Below are positions 54,066 through 62,966 of a stretch of DNA of 64,000 nucleotides, one piece after another. Source of the stretch: Mariniblastus sp. (GTDB lineage: Bacteria; Planctomycetota; Planctomycetia; Pirellulales; Pirellulaceae); assembly GCA_022447555.1 (NCBI GenBank), contig JAKVBF010000004.1, forward strand, positions 150,759 to 214,758, in the 5' to 3' direction. The first letter of the stretch is position 1; every line of letters begins with the position of its first letter. A program made the translations under genes and the position numbers. A model generated the notes under the pieces. The model was not told where the DNA came from. It was given only the letters and a program-made list of their open reading frames with translations, and ran no database searches.

Positions 54066-54851
54066 ATGTCAAGCAACGAATACGACAAATTGGAAATCGC
54101 CAAAAATTGGCTGCCGCGTTACACAGGGATGGCCCTGGATGAATTCGGTGACAACATCCTGCTTACCAATTTTCATAGTTATGTCGAGCAATTTGCGCAG
54201 CGTTTCGACTGTGAAATCCGAGGGATCGGAAAACCCATGCAAGCGGCAACCAACTCTGCAGGTTTGACGATCATCAATTTTGGCATCGGCTCGGCCAATG
54301 CTGCCACCGTGATGGATTTGTTACTGGCTCGCCCGCCCAAAGGGGTTTTATTTTTAGGCAAATGCGGCGGTCTCAAACAGTCAACGGAAATCGGGCATTT
54401 CCTCCTTCCGATCGCGGCTGTCAGAGGGGAAGGTACCAGTAACGACTATTTACCCCCCGAAGTACCCGCACTGCCCTCATTTAAATTACACAAATTTGTG
54501 TCCGATCGAATGGTCGATCGGGATCTTGAATATCGCACCGGTGTGATCTATACAACCAACCGGAGACTTTGGGAACACGACCATCACTTCCGAGCTCACC
54601 TGGAACGACTGACGTGCATCGGGATCGACATGGAAACGGCCACACTGTTCATCGTGGGACACTATAACCAAATCGCGAGAGGGGCTTTGCTACTCGTTTC
54701 GGACGTTCCAACGACACCCGACGGTGTGAAAACTGAGGAATCGGACCAGATGGTAACCTCCAACTGGTCCAACCTACATTTGGAAATCGGAATTGAAGCG
54801 ATGACCGAAATTGGGGAGCAGGGCGAGCAAATCCGACATTTTAGGTATTGA
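54066..54851 (+). CDS. amn: AMP nucleosidase, short form
   Basis: A 261-residue enzyme of the nucleoside phosphorylase fold that hydrolyses AMP to adenine and ribose 5-phosphate. Motifs are INFGIGSANAATVMDLLLA near 77, VLFLGKCGGLK near 98, the loop RGEGTSNDYLPPEVPALPSF near 124 and the catalytic IGIDMETATLFIVGHYNQI near 191. Near the end LLLVSDVPTTPDGVKTEESD carries the expected Asp. E. coli Amn has about 480 residues with an extra N-terminal domain; this is the short form known from other phyla. The ATG at 54066 is preferred; the frame opens earlier, inside the upstream gene. Confidence 0.92.
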   Translation: MSSNEYDKLEIAKNWLPRYTGMALDEFGDNILLTNFHSYVEQFAQRFDCEIRGIGKPMQAATNSAGLTIINFGIGSANAATVMDLLLARPPKGVLFLGKCGGLKQSTEIGHFLLPIAAVRGEGTSNDYLPPEVPALPSFKLHKFVSDRMVDRDLEYRTGVIYTTNRRLWEHDHHFRAHLERLTCIGIDMETATLFIVGHYNQIARGALLLVSDVPTTPDGVKTEESDQMVTSNWSNLHLEIGIEAMTEIGEQGEQIRHFRY

Positions 54852-54870
54852 TTTCATCTAGAGTCCCGAG

Positions 54871-54882
54871 GCGGCATGCCGC
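54871..54882. promoter_or_regulatory. 12-bp perfect palindrome between amn and the DUF3500 gene
   Basis: GCGGCATGCCGC lies 20 bases after the amn stop and about 140 bases before the DUF3500 start. Symmetry suggests a possible protein-binding site, but no T run follows and no family consensus was recognised. Confidence 0.3.
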
Positions 54883-55020
54883 ATCTTGTACCGGACGGTT
54901 TGATGTCGCAAAATAACGAGGCATAAGGTTAGAGCGACCCGGGGATCATCGAAGAAAACCCCTTCCCTCATCTTTCCTGCACCGTCAATCAATCATCCTT
55001 CACTGCGATCGGAGAACTTC

Positions 55021-56079
55021 TTGCTTCGTCTTATATTACCCCTGCTACTGCTCGTTGCTACCACCAACGTACTGGGTCAACAACGGTCCAATTTCGTCTC
55101 CGATGCAAGCCATATTATTGCGATGTATCAACCTACCTTTGGACAGAACACACCTAAAAACCAAGTGAACGCTGCCGAAACGTTTTTACAGACTTTGGAC
55201 GCCAAACAAAGCGAACGCGTTCGGCACGCACTGCGCAGTCCCGAGCGACGGTTGTGGACTAATCTGCCGGCCCCCGCTGACGCGGGCGGCCTACGAATGG
55301 GAGACATGAATGAAAAACAAATCAAGGCTTTGTGTGGTCTAATGGCTACGCTCCTCAGCAAGCAAGGCTACATGAAACTGCGGAATATCATGCTGGCCGA
55401 TGATCAATTGCTGCGCGGAGGAAAACCTCGAAGCGGATTTGGCACGGAAAACTTTTCGGTCGTTCTGTTCGGAACTCCCTCAACGATCCAACCTTGGGGG
55501 TTTCAATTGGATGGGCACCATGTCGGAGTCAATGTTTCGATGCAGGGTGAAGCCATGACTCTTTCTCCCAGTTTTATTGGCACCCAACCCCAGTCGTTTA
55601 CGATCGCCGGAAAACAATACCGACCGCTGACGGGTGAAATTGATGATGCCTACAAACTGGTCAGTTCACTGAACCGCGAGCAGATATTGCAGGCAGTCCT
55701 CAGAAAAAAGCGGGGGTTCATTCGGGTGGGACCCGGCAATGACGGCAACATCCCCGACGCCAAAGGAGTTCCCTGCTCATCCTTTAGTCCTCAGCAACGC
55801 GCCGTTTTAATCGGCTTGATCGGGCAATGGGTGAATGATTTGCCTGAAAATCAAGCCAAAGAAAGGATGGAGCAGTTGGTGAAAGAAATTGACCAGATGC
55901 GATTTTCATGGAATGGCCCGTTAGAGCCCAACAGCGATGTCTCGTACTACATTCAAGGTCCGTCATTAATTATCGAGTACGCCTGTCAAGACTTAGGAGG
56001 CGACCCTTTGGAACACCTGCACTCCATTTATCGCAACCCTACCAACGAGTACGGGGGTCAACTCACCGATGCGCGATAA
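55021..56079 (+). CDS. Secreted DUF3500 family protein
   Basis: A 352-residue exported protein starting at TTG, supported by GGAGA seven bases upstream and by the signal peptide (MLRLILPLLLLVATTNVLGQ) beginning at that codon. The mature part matches the DUF3500 family: ERVRHALRSPERRLWTNLP near 66, FSVVLFGTPS and PWGFQLDGHHVGVNVSMQG near 160, then YYIQGPSLIIEYACQD near 312. The family is widespread in planctomycetes and proteobacteria, with unknown function. Several His residues in DGHH and GDPLEHLHSIYRN might bind metal; that is inference. It is transcribed separately from amn, after 169 bases. Confidence 0.92.
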   Translation: MLRLILPLLLLVATTNVLGQQRSNFVSDASHIIAMYQPTFGQNTPKNQVNAAETFLQTLDAKQSERVRHALRSPERRLWTNLPAPADAGGLRMGDMNEKQIKALCGLMATLLSKQGYMKLRNIMLADDQLLRGGKPRSGFGTENFSVVLFGTPSTIQPWGFQLDGHHVGVNVSMQGEAMTLSPSFIGTQPQSFTIAGKQYRPLTGEIDDAYKLVSSLNREQILQAVLRKKRGFIRVGPGNDGNIPDAKGVPCSSFSPQQRAVLIGLIGQWVNDLPENQAKERMEQLVKEIDQMRFSWNGPLEPNSDVSYYIQGPSLIIEYACQDLGGDPLEHLHSIYRNPTNEYGGQLTDAR

Positions 56080-56245
56080 ACCCGGCCGATGTTTAGAGGA
56101 TGCAAGCCGGTTCGCTGAATTTTTTTCAAAAAGGTCGATTCATTCTGCCCGCTTTTTAAAAGACAAGCACTCGGCGAAGTCACCTCAGCTAGTTAAATGT
56201 TCTAGGGCGTTACCCACAACATAAGATAAAGAAAGCCAGCGCATT

Positions 56246-57019
56246 ATGTCAGACGTTCTCACCATGGAACAAAACGAGCAGTTTCAGGAAGACGGCTTTC
56301 TCTTGATTCGTCAACATTTTTCACAGGAAGAAATGAGCGGCTTGTTGCATTACGCAAAATCCGATGCGCAGATTCAGGAAAACGCATACAGCAAGAACGA
56401 TGGAACCGGAGGAAAAAGCAAGCTGTCAGTCAATAATGAACTTGGCCCCACTCCCTACTCAGCGATCGTACAAAGTCGTCGCGTTGCGGGTGCAATGGAA
56501 CAACTGCTGAAGGATGAAATTTACCATTACCATCATAAAATGATGCTCAAAGAACCTCACGTCGGAGGCGCTTGGCAATGGCATCAAGACTATGGCTATT
56601 GGTACAACAACGGGTGCCTTTTTCCAGACATGGCGAGCTGCCTGATCGCAATCGATCAGGCATCACGGGAAAACGGATGTTTGCAGGTCATCAAAGGTTC
56701 TCACCACATGGGACGGATCGATCACGGCCAAACGGGTGACCAGACATCGGCGGACCTTGAACGTGTGGCCTGTGCGATGGAACGCATGGAGTTGGTCCAC
56801 TGTGAGATGATGCCTGGAGACGCTCTTTTCTTCCATGCCAACTTACTGCATCGATCTGATAAAAACACCAGTGACATGCCACGCTGGTCATTGATCTGTT
56901 GTTACAACACTCGTCACAACGACCCGTATTTCACCGGCGGCCGGCATCCAAATTACGCGCCACTAGACATTTTAAACGATGACCAGGTACGTCACACCTT
57001 GATTAAACTGGCTTCCTAA
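56246..57019 (+). CDS. Phytanoyl-CoA dioxygenase (PhyH) family protein
   Basis: A 257-residue Fe(II)/2-oxoglutarate-dependent oxygenase. The iron ligands are visible: His113 and Asp115 in WQWHQDYGYW and His202 in NLLHRSDKN, with Arg213 (MPRWSL) as the likely 2-oxoglutarate anchor. The N-terminal EQNEQFQEDGFLLIRQHF is the usual PhyH opening. Many planctomycete members hydroxylate unknown small molecules. The next gene, an NAD(P)-dependent oxidoreductase, begins 17 bases on with its own SD, so the two likely act in one pathway. Confidence 0.94.
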   Translation: MSDVLTMEQNEQFQEDGFLLIRQHFSQEEMSGLLHYAKSDAQIQENAYSKNDGTGGKSKLSVNNELGPTPYSAIVQSRRVAGAMEQLLKDEIYHYHHKMMLKEPHVGGAWQWHQDYGYWYNNGCLFPDMASCLIAIDQASRENGCLQVIKGSHHMGRIDHGQTGDQTSADLERVACAMERMELVHCEMMPGDALFFHANLLHRSDKNTSDMPRWSLICCYNTRHNDPYFTGGRHPNYAPLDILNDDQVRHTLIKLAS

Positions 57020-57036
57020 ATATCGGAGGAACCCGA

Positions 57037-58239
57037 ATGCGTATTTGCATGCTTGGCGCCGGCTTTAATGCTGACTTTTACACGACGGCCCTACATCGCC
57101 CACGATCAAAAGATCGAGTCACCTGTGTGTATTCACGAACGCTGGAGTCTGCTCAAAAATTTGCCACGAAATGGAACGTCCCATTTACCACGACGGATCT
57201 GAAACAGGCGGTCAACCAGCCAGATGTCGATGTTGTGGTGGTTTCGCTTCCCAACCACCTACATGAATCGGCAGTGCTCGCTGCCGCGGCTGCCGGAAAA
57301 GCGGTACTGTGCACCAAGCCACTCGGTAGAAACGCTGCCGAGGCGCAACGCATGTTGACCGCTGTGGAATCAGCCGGCGTCTTCCACGGCTATCTAGAAG
57401 ATTTGGTTTACACACCCAAAACACTAAAGGCCTTAGAATCTATAAAGGATGGAGTGGTCGGCGATGTGCTGTGGGTTCGTTCCCGCGAAACCCATCCGGG
57501 ACCTCACAGCGACTGGTTTTGGAAACCGGAGCTATCCGGCGGAGGTGCCCTAATCGATATGGGTTGTCACTGCGTCGAAATTGCCCGCAATTTTATTGGT
57601 AAAGACATTCGACCGGTCGAAGTGGTTTGTTGGGCAGACACTCAGGTCCACCCCATCGAAACAGAAGACCATGCTATTGGTTTGGTCCGATACGCCAATG
57701 GTGCCATCGGCCAATTTGAGGTTAGCTGGTCGTTTCGCGGAGGCCTCGACCTCCGTGACGAAGTGGCCGGAACCGAAGGAACCATTTTTTTAAATCATTG
57801 GCTGCGAACAGGAATGGAAGTCTTCTCTGCCGCAGGGCAAACCGATTACGTTGCTGAGAAATCGGAAAGTTCTCAGGGCTGGCTGTTCCCAGTAGGTGAT
57901 GAACCAGCCGCACTCGGATACGTCGATATGTTCGCCGAAATGCTGAGTGCGGTTGAGGAAAATCGAGAACCGATGGAGACATTTTACGACGGACTCGTGG
58001 TTAACTGCATCATTGATGCCGCCTACAAATCAACCACCTCGAATCGATGGGAGCCCATCGATCTACCGCTATGGAGAGGCAAAGAGTCATCAGAGCGAAT
58101 GGCGCCCAGCCATGAGTTCGACGAACATCATCACCTCATCAAACGGGAACACCTCCCCAATGGAACGACCAAAGTCATCCTGCGACACAAAAAGACAGGA
58201 GAGATTTCTCAACAAATAGAGTCCTCTCCGTCTCCATAA
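57037..58239 (+). CDS. Gfo/Idh/MocA family NAD(P)-dependent oxidoreductase
   Basis: A 400-residue oxidoreductase with an N-terminal Rossmann fold (MRICMLGAGFNADFYTTALH) and the family signature VLCTKPLGRNAAEAQRML, with Lys-Pro near residues 94-95 (usually EKP; here TKP). The catalytic region GGGALIDMGCHCVEIARNF keeps the conserved Asp and His. Such enzymes act on sugars, inositols or other polyols. The C-terminus (HHLIKREHLPNGTTKVILRH) is a distinct tail of about 45 residues. A strong SD (GGAGG) precedes the ATG. It forms a pair with the upstream PhyH gene; substrate is unknown. Confidence 0.94.
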   Translation: MRICMLGAGFNADFYTTALHRPRSKDRVTCVYSRTLESAQKFATKWNVPFTTTDLKQAVNQPDVDVVVVSLPNHLHESAVLAAAAAGKAVLCTKPLGRNAAEAQRMLTAVESAGVFHGYLEDLVYTPKTLKALESIKDGVVGDVLWVRSRETHPGPHSDWFWKPELSGGGALIDMGCHCVEIARNFIGKDIRPVEVVCWADTQVHPIETEDHAIGLVRYANGAIGQFEVSWSFRGGLDLRDEVAGTEGTIFLNHWLRTGMEVFSAAGQTDYVAEKSESSQGWLFPVGDEPAALGYVDMFAEMLSAVEENREPMETFYDGLVVNCIIDAAYKSTTSNRWEPIDLPLWRGKESSERMAPSHEFDEHHHLIKREHLPNGTTKVILRHKKTGEISQQIESSPSP

Positions 58240-58333
58240 CGGTCCCCTGCAACCAAAGGGGCAACTTCTGCTCCCCTAAAGAACGCAACAAGATAATTCA
58301 ATGATTCAATCCAATCGACAGTAACTCGAGGAC

Positions 58334-58612
58334 TCATTCAGCGGGATCAGAGTCTTCTGAATCTTCAATGACGGAAGACTCCGAGTGATGTTCTTTGATG
58401 AGCTCCAAAGCCCGCTTGGCGTCCGATTCTTTTACAAGAATGCCGATATTTACCACGCCAGTAAATCCGCCCTGAGTTGCACCGTCTAGCGAGCACTGAA
58501 TGCCATTATCTTGGAGCGTATTCTTAATCAGCTCGGCCTCAAAGGGTTCACTGATTGAATAAACCGTCACAATGTTTTCGTGTCGATCTTGGTCATCGTT
58601 CGAAGTATTCAC
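58334..58612 (-). CDS. DUF2007 family small protein
   Basis: A 92-residue protein starting at GTG, supported by an ideal AAGGAGG six bases upstream. The frame extends to 58711, but that extension lacks an SD and overlaps the REC-HATPase-FHA gene region's end. The body (IVTVYSISEPFEAELIKNTL ... IQCSLDGATQGGFTGVVNIG ... VKESDAKRALELIKEHH) matches the DUF2007 (putative signal-transducing) fold: a beta-alpha-beta domain that follows the rule of sensing or binding by small proteins. The last 15 residues are Glu/Asp/Ser-rich. It follows the response-regulator gene on the same strand by 105 bases, so they could be co-transcribed. Confidence 0.85.
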   Translation of the reverse strand: MNTSNDDQDRHENIVTVYSISEPFEAELIKNTLQDNGIQCSLDGATQGGFTGVVNIGILVKESDAKRALELIKEHHSESSVIEDSEDSDPAE

Positions 58613-58717
58613 GGGGCCTCCTTTTTTGCGTAAAGTGGGCGTGCTGGGACCAGATAGCGGCTGCGCAACCCTGTCGCCCTCTGTTGTAGGTCGTCCCCGG
58701 CGTTCAGACAATCGGCA

Positions 58718-59944
58718 TCAATACTCAATTTGATAATCGTACGCACCAATGCTGAGCAGGTCGCCCGATTCAATTCTGTTGTAATCGACTGGCTCTCCGT
58801 TAATCCTGGTCCCTTGTTTGAGATCCGACATGTTTTTTGCATACCAAGAACCCTGATCAAAAATCAACAAACAGTGATTCTCTGCAACCGATTGAAATGG
58901 AATCACAAGATGGCAACTATTGCGTCGGCCTAACATGAATTTATCAACTGTCATAGCGACCACATTGCCGGTTTGATCACAATTCAATTTACCGAGCAGG
59001 CGAGAAGGCTTGGTGCGACTACCTGAATCCACAATCCGACCATCTTTTCCTCTGCTTGAATGAGTCTTCCAACTTCGTCTCAAGAAGACCTCATTTCCGT
59101 GATCGCTGTAAACCACTTCATCCATAAATGACTTCATTAGGATGAGCCCTCGGGAGTCACTTTGACTCCATTTGCCTGCCTTAGTGGGATCGAACCCGGG
59201 CCCTTGATCTCGGATTCGAATCGCGATCGAATTCTTCTTTAACCTTACCCCCACTAAGATTTTGCGATCTTTGTAGGGCAGGGAATTTAATCGGTCTTGT
59301 ATAAGAAAGTCGATTTCTTCAGCGGTTTTTCGTTCATCTAGGTGGATCGGGTGCTTGCCGTCGATCTCCAGATTACCGCGATACAGCGCGTTATGCAAAG
59401 CATGTTCAATAGCCAAAGAAATGCGTAACCGCTCGATTCGATCAAGTCTTACCATTCCACGCATGATTTTATCGCAAAAGTCCACGAGCGGCGCAAAATG
59501 CAGTCGGTCGTTATCCAAGACGAAAGAAAATTGAGCGACATTGGCACGGTCCAGCAAGTGATTATAGTTGCGATGATTGCCCAACGTATTCAACGCATTT
59601 CGTACCGTTGGGACCAACAGCGCGTTCAGTTGATCCTTTGGCACATATCCAGCGGCGCCTTGATTTAGCGCTTCGGAGGCGATTTTCTCACTTCCCACGC
59701 CGGTGGTCAGAATCACTGGTAATTGTGGGTAAGCCTGCCTTACCCGCTGCACCAATTCTAAACCGTCCATCACAGGCATTTGCAAATCCGTTACCACCAG
59801 ATCTACATTCCATTCCTCGAGTCGTTCCAGGGCTTGTAGCCCATTTTCAGCCCAGTAGACATCGAAACCGATAGATCGTTTTAGAAGCCCCTCCATTAAC
59901 AGCCGATCAATTTCCGAATCGTCTACGATCAGAATCTTCAACAT
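58718..59944 (-). CDS. REC - HATPase - FHA signalling protein
   Basis: A 408-residue protein with three signalling domains. Residues 1-120 are a response-regulator receiver with Asp8/Asp9, phospho-acceptor Asp53 (VVTDLQMPVMDG) and Lys103 (VPKDQ). Residues about 140-295 resemble an RsbW/SpoIIAB-type HATPase: RLRISLAIEHALHNALYRGN (N box), IRIRDQGPGFDP (G1 box) and SRGLILMKSFMDEVVYS (G2 box). Residues about 325-408 are an FHA domain with FMLGRRNSCHLVIP and SVAENHCLL (phosphothreonine-contact Arg340, Ser352). An ATG at 59974 is a possible longer start. It may be an anti-sigma-like kinase switched by phosphorylation, acting with Ser/Thr kinases. Confidence 0.9.
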   Translation of the reverse strand: MLKILIVDDSEIDRLLMEGLLKRSIGFDVYWAENGLQALERLEEWNVDLVVTDLQMPVMDGLELVQRVRQAYPQLPVILTTGVGSEKIASEALNQGAAGYVPKDQLNALLVPTVRNALNTLGNHRNYNHLLDRANVAQFSFVLDNDRLHFAPLVDFCDKIMRGMVRLDRIERLRISLAIEHALHNALYRGNLEIDGKHPIHLDERKTAEEIDFLIQDRLNSLPYKDRKILVGVRLKKNSIAIRIRDQGPGFDPTKAGKWSQSDSRGLILMKSFMDEVVYSDHGNEVFLRRSWKTHSSRGKDGRIVDSGSRTKPSRLLGKLNCDQTGNVVAMTVDKFMLGRRNSCHLVIPFQSVAENHCLLIFDQGSWYAKNMSDLKQGTRINGEPVDYNRIESGDLLSIGAYDYQIEY

Positions 59945-59974
59945 CAAAACAGCCTTTCGAGCGTCGCGGTCCAT

Positions 59975-60508
59975 GAATTCGAACGATGCTGCCTAGGCCA
60001 AACAAATGGCCTCGAGAAAAGAAGGGACATCAACGCGAGTCAAAAGACCTCGGGCGTAAATGACTCTCTTTTTTTATCCTAGCCATGGTGGCTAGGAAAT
60101 CGGCGAGTCATATTTGAGGTAAAACGAATGCTTTACCACGACGGTCCACTGAAAGCATGAAACAAGAGTATCGCCAATCTGGTTCGGGATACCGGGAAGG
60201 TCTTTCAGGGTTCGCCTATACTCGCCAAATCATCTGCTTCAGAAAAGAAAACAAAGCAGACAATCAAGTCAATTTACCTGAAAAGTATATTCCACGATTC
60301 GCGCGGACCCAGAAAAAAAGCGTCATTTTAAACAGCTTAAGCTGCAAGCGACCGTCACAACCCTTTCGTATATCAGAACGCTGAAATGACATTGGTCAGC
60401 TGGCTTACAAAGCGTGGAAATACGACTCTTCTGGATCAACGGTTGATTCAGGATGACATCCTTCCCGCATTCTTTCGGGGATTCATCCTTCATGTCTCGC
60501 AACCAAAA
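59975..60508 (+). other. Intergenic region between REC-HATPase-FHA and hydrolase genes
   Basis: This 534-base region has a perfect 8-bp hairpin (60078-60096) and one plus-strand open frame (60157-60384, 75 codons, starting MKQEYRQSGS) without SD or recognisable domain. I leave that frame uncalled. The promoter of the minus-strand REC gene should lie here. Confidence 0.5.
60078..60096. promoter_or_regulatory. Perfect hairpin upstream of the REC-HATPase-FHA gene
   Basis: CCTAGCCA and its complement TGGCTAGG flank a three-base loop. No T run follows on either strand (a T run precedes it on the plus strand). It could be an operator or a leader hairpin. Confidence 0.35.
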
Positions 60509-62257
60509 TTAAGGGACCTCATGCTGGCGTGCCTGATCCAGTAAATCGTTAATTCGCTTCGTCAGCATTTCCGATTTTTTCTGAGCCTCCCGAAGCGGCA
60601 ACCCTTCACGAATCCCCGGACGCATATGCCCTGTTTCCGAAAGATAAGCATCTCGCCATAGGTGGGACCGCTGGCGGATCAAATTCAGCAGATCTTCCTC
60701 AACAATCAATTTCTCAACCGGTTCCTTTGAGGAGCCTTCACCGCTCATGAGCAAGCCATCTAGCAGAGCCTCGGCAATCCACTGATGCCCTGCAGGGTTG
60801 GGGTGAACGGCATCGGGCTGGAGCGTAAAACTAGGATCTTTCAAGCGACGCTTTTTCAACTCACCGGCCATCGCCTTGTGTAAATCCAAAACAGCCCAAC
60901 CTTGGGCCCGCTGCGCAACCAGCCAATTCGAATAGTGCTGCATTACCATGTCATACGAGAAAGACTTACCACCTCTTTGATCATCAAATGTCGGTGGCGT
61001 GATCAGAAGTAATTGAGCCCCTGTCGCCTCAACATCAGATTTCAACCTCTGAATCCCAACCTGGTATTTCTCAAACCGACTCACGTCGAAAGGCTGGTAG
61101 ATCCCGCAATTGATTCCGTAACACGCTACCACCAAGTCAGGTTGTGCGACCGTCAGAACTCTGGCCAAACGTTCTGCAAGGTCGGGCCTAGGAAATCGAC
61201 CGCCGGCGTGGCCTTGTTCACTCAGGCCGGAAACGGTCTCACTGGGAAGTCCGACATTGATGAACTGCTGTACATCAACCCTTCCGAGCGCCCTCAAAGC
61301 CGTTTCGAGCCTGACAATATACTCCCCCGAATATGAAATGCTGTCTCCCAAAAAAACGATGCGCTTTGCCTTTTTAAACATTTCAAGCGGAGCTGCCGAA
61401 CAATCACAGTTCGAGATGAAATCGACGATCGGACCGATATCCTGATGCGCGAAATGGTGGCCGTTGGACTGGGCTGTGCCACGTTCAATGGAAATAATTT
61501 TCATGGGATGCCAAAGCTCGGCAAACCGTTTTGACAAAACATACGTATTCTCAGCGGGTGGGACGATTTTGTCATTTTCTGTCACCACATGCAGCACCGG
61601 AATGCCCGCTGCAGCGATCACATCTGCGTGACGAATCATGCTTGCGATCGATTCGGGCACCGGTTCTTCCGTGATCTCGTACGCGGCAAGACACTGACGC
61701 CATTCTTTTTCCGCCCCGACACCCAAACCTTTACCGCCAGGCCAACTGCGAATATCACAGACGGGTGTATCGCAAAAAATATTCGCCACTTTGTCAGGAT
61801 TCTGAGCCGCCCACTGATAAACAAATAGTCCGCCCCGGCTCACACCCTCCAACGTAACCCGTTCAGCAAGATCAACTCGCCTCCTGGCCTCTCTGTAAAA
61901 GACGGTACCGATTTTGAGTGCCTGTGGCCCGCCAAACATACCTGCCACGTCAACGTAACCTATGTGGTACCCACGTTTCAGTAAATCGATGTCAATTTCT
62001 GGATGGTAATCGGGAAATCGGGCTCGCCAAACCCAAGGCCGACCCTCGGCGGGTTTTTCAGGCAGCACCACGTAAGCTGCTTGGGCTCCCACTTTGAAAT
62101 GGCGACGCACAAAACCGTTCCAATGATCGGTACGCTCCCAAGCGGACTCTTGAGGAGCCCCCAACAGAGGTGATGCATAACCAAGTACCATGCAACCGAG
62201 GACCAGCCAAAGCCGTCTACCCCACTCCCGTTCAAACTTCTTCAGAACGTTCGTCAC
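60509..62257 (-). CDS. Secreted alpha/beta-hydrolase plus SGNH-esterase fusion
   Basis: A 582-residue exported protein with two hydrolase parts. It begins at GTG; the signal peptide covers about 14-33 (RLWLVLGCMVLGYASPLLGA). Residues 50-290 are an alpha/beta hydrolase with nucleophile elbow GVSRGG (Ser near 140), acid ENDKIV and His in NGHHFAH. Residues about 300-510 are an SGNH/GDSL lipase domain: block I FLGDSISYSGEY, GLPSETVSGLSEQG, block III CYGINCGIYQ, and block V DAVHPNPAGHQW with catalytic Asp/His. The C-terminal 60 residues are a helical tail. Such fusions occur in planctomycetes and may remove acyl groups from polysaccharides. It is transcribed alone or after pncC. Confidence 0.9.
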   Translation of the reverse strand: MTNVLKKFEREWGRRLWLVLGCMVLGYASPLLGAPQESAWERTDHWNGFVRRHFKVGAQAAYVVLPEKPAEGRPWVWRARFPDYHPEIDIDLLKRGYHIGYVDVAGMFGGPQALKIGTVFYREARRRVDLAERVTLEGVSRGGLFVYQWAAQNPDKVANIFCDTPVCDIRSWPGGKGLGVGAEKEWRQCLAAYEITEEPVPESIASMIRHADVIAAAGIPVLHVVTENDKIVPPAENTYVLSKRFAELWHPMKIISIERGTAQSNGHHFAHQDIGPIVDFISNCDCSAAPLEMFKKAKRIVFLGDSISYSGEYIVRLETALRALGRVDVQQFINVGLPSETVSGLSEQGHAGGRFPRPDLAERLARVLTVAQPDLVVACYGINCGIYQPFDVSRFEKYQVGIQRLKSDVEATGAQLLLITPPTFDDQRGGKSFSYDMVMQHYSNWLVAQRAQGWAVLDLHKAMAGELKKRRLKDPSFTLQPDAVHPNPAGHQWIAEALLDGLLMSGEGSSKEPVEKLIVEEDLLNLIRQRSHLWRDAYLSETGHMRPGIREGLPLREAQKKSEMLTKRINDLLDQARQHEVP

Positions 62258-62363
62258 CTAACCTACCCATTGATTGTGATTGCACCCAATCCCCGCTCCC
62301 AAAATCATAACAGGTCAACGCCCGTCCATGCGAGTTGCGTTCAGAGCCGCTCAAGAATCTTCA

Positions 62364-62385
62364 TAAAAAACCCGCGGATACGGGT
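62364..62385 (-). terminator. Probable intrinsic terminator after the CinA-like gene
   Basis: On the minus strand a 5-bp stem ACCCG/CGGGT with a six-base loop is followed by six T (A run at 62365-62370). It lies about 60 bases past the pncC stop. The stem is short, so strength is uncertain. Confidence 0.5.
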
Positions 62386-62444
62386 GGATTATCTCGATGC
62401 CAGTCCCGTCGATTGCCGTTGACTCAACCTTCAACGCGTAATGT

Positions 62445-62966
62445 TTAGTCGGTCACTTCTTGTAAGAAACTTACCGCCAAACGCAGCGCGCTTTGAGCGG
62501 CGACCCACTGCCGCTCGAGGCGATCCTTCCCCGGCAAAGAAAAACGGGATACCAAGCCGACGCGAATTTCCTTTCCGTCCCGAAACGCCAATCCCACATA
62601 AGCGACCGCGCCCACCTCACTTTGAAGGGGTTCCAGATGGCCGGTAATCGCAACGGAAAAGTCTGCTGCCTCAGTCCGCTCCAAAACGGCGCGGGCCATC
62701 GACTCGGTCACTTCCGCGCTGACGGCCGTGTGACACGTCAGCAGCGCTGCATCCAGTCCCAACCATTGTCGCTTGACCGACTCCATGTAAGTTACCGAAG
62801 AACCACACAGCCACTTCGAAATACCAGGCACTTGCGCCAAAATTCCAGAAACTAGCCCGGCGGTGCAACTTTCCGCAATTACGATCCGACGGTTTTTCAA
62901 TGCCATTTCCTGAGCCAGCTCTTCGGATAACCGTTGATTGGCATGGAAAAGATTCTCGTTAATCAT
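62445..62966 (-). CDS. pncC: CinA C-terminal domain protein, nicotinamide-nucleotide amidohydrolase (PncC-like)
   Basis: This 173-residue protein consists of the CinA C-terminal domain, which in PncC deamidates nicotinamide mononucleotide to nicotinate mononucleotide for NAD recycling. The signature IAESCTAGLVSGILAQVPG lies at about residues 29-47, followed by SVTYMESVKRQWLGL. Usually this is VaYsNeaKxxlLgV, and the conserved Lys is present. The conserved GxxGP motif near the middle is changed: here FSVAITGHLEP, with His in place of Ala/Ile and Glu before Pro. The family also keeps the C-terminal helix (ERQWVAAQSALRLAVSFL). Length fits a stand-alone domain. A terminator candidate follows. Confidence 0.88.
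   Translation of the reverse strand: MINENLFHANQRLSEELAQEMALKNRRIVIAESCTAGLVSGILAQVPGISKWLCGSSVTYMESVKRQWLGLDAALLTCHTAVSAEVTESMARAVLERTEAADFSVAITGHLEPLQSEVGAVAYVGLAFRDGKEIRVGLVSRFSLPGKDRLERQWVAAQSALRLAVSFLQEVTD

Noticed and set aside
58244-58277. Hairpin between the convergent Gfo/Idh/MocA and DUF2007 genes as terminator
   Set aside because: Stem AGGGG/CCCCT is interrupted, an alternative pairing exists, and no T run follows on either strand.
60157-60384. 75-codon ORF upstream of the REC-HATPase-FHA gene
   Set aside because: No SD, no recognisable family, and it lies in a divergent regulatory region; could be reconsidered if conserved.
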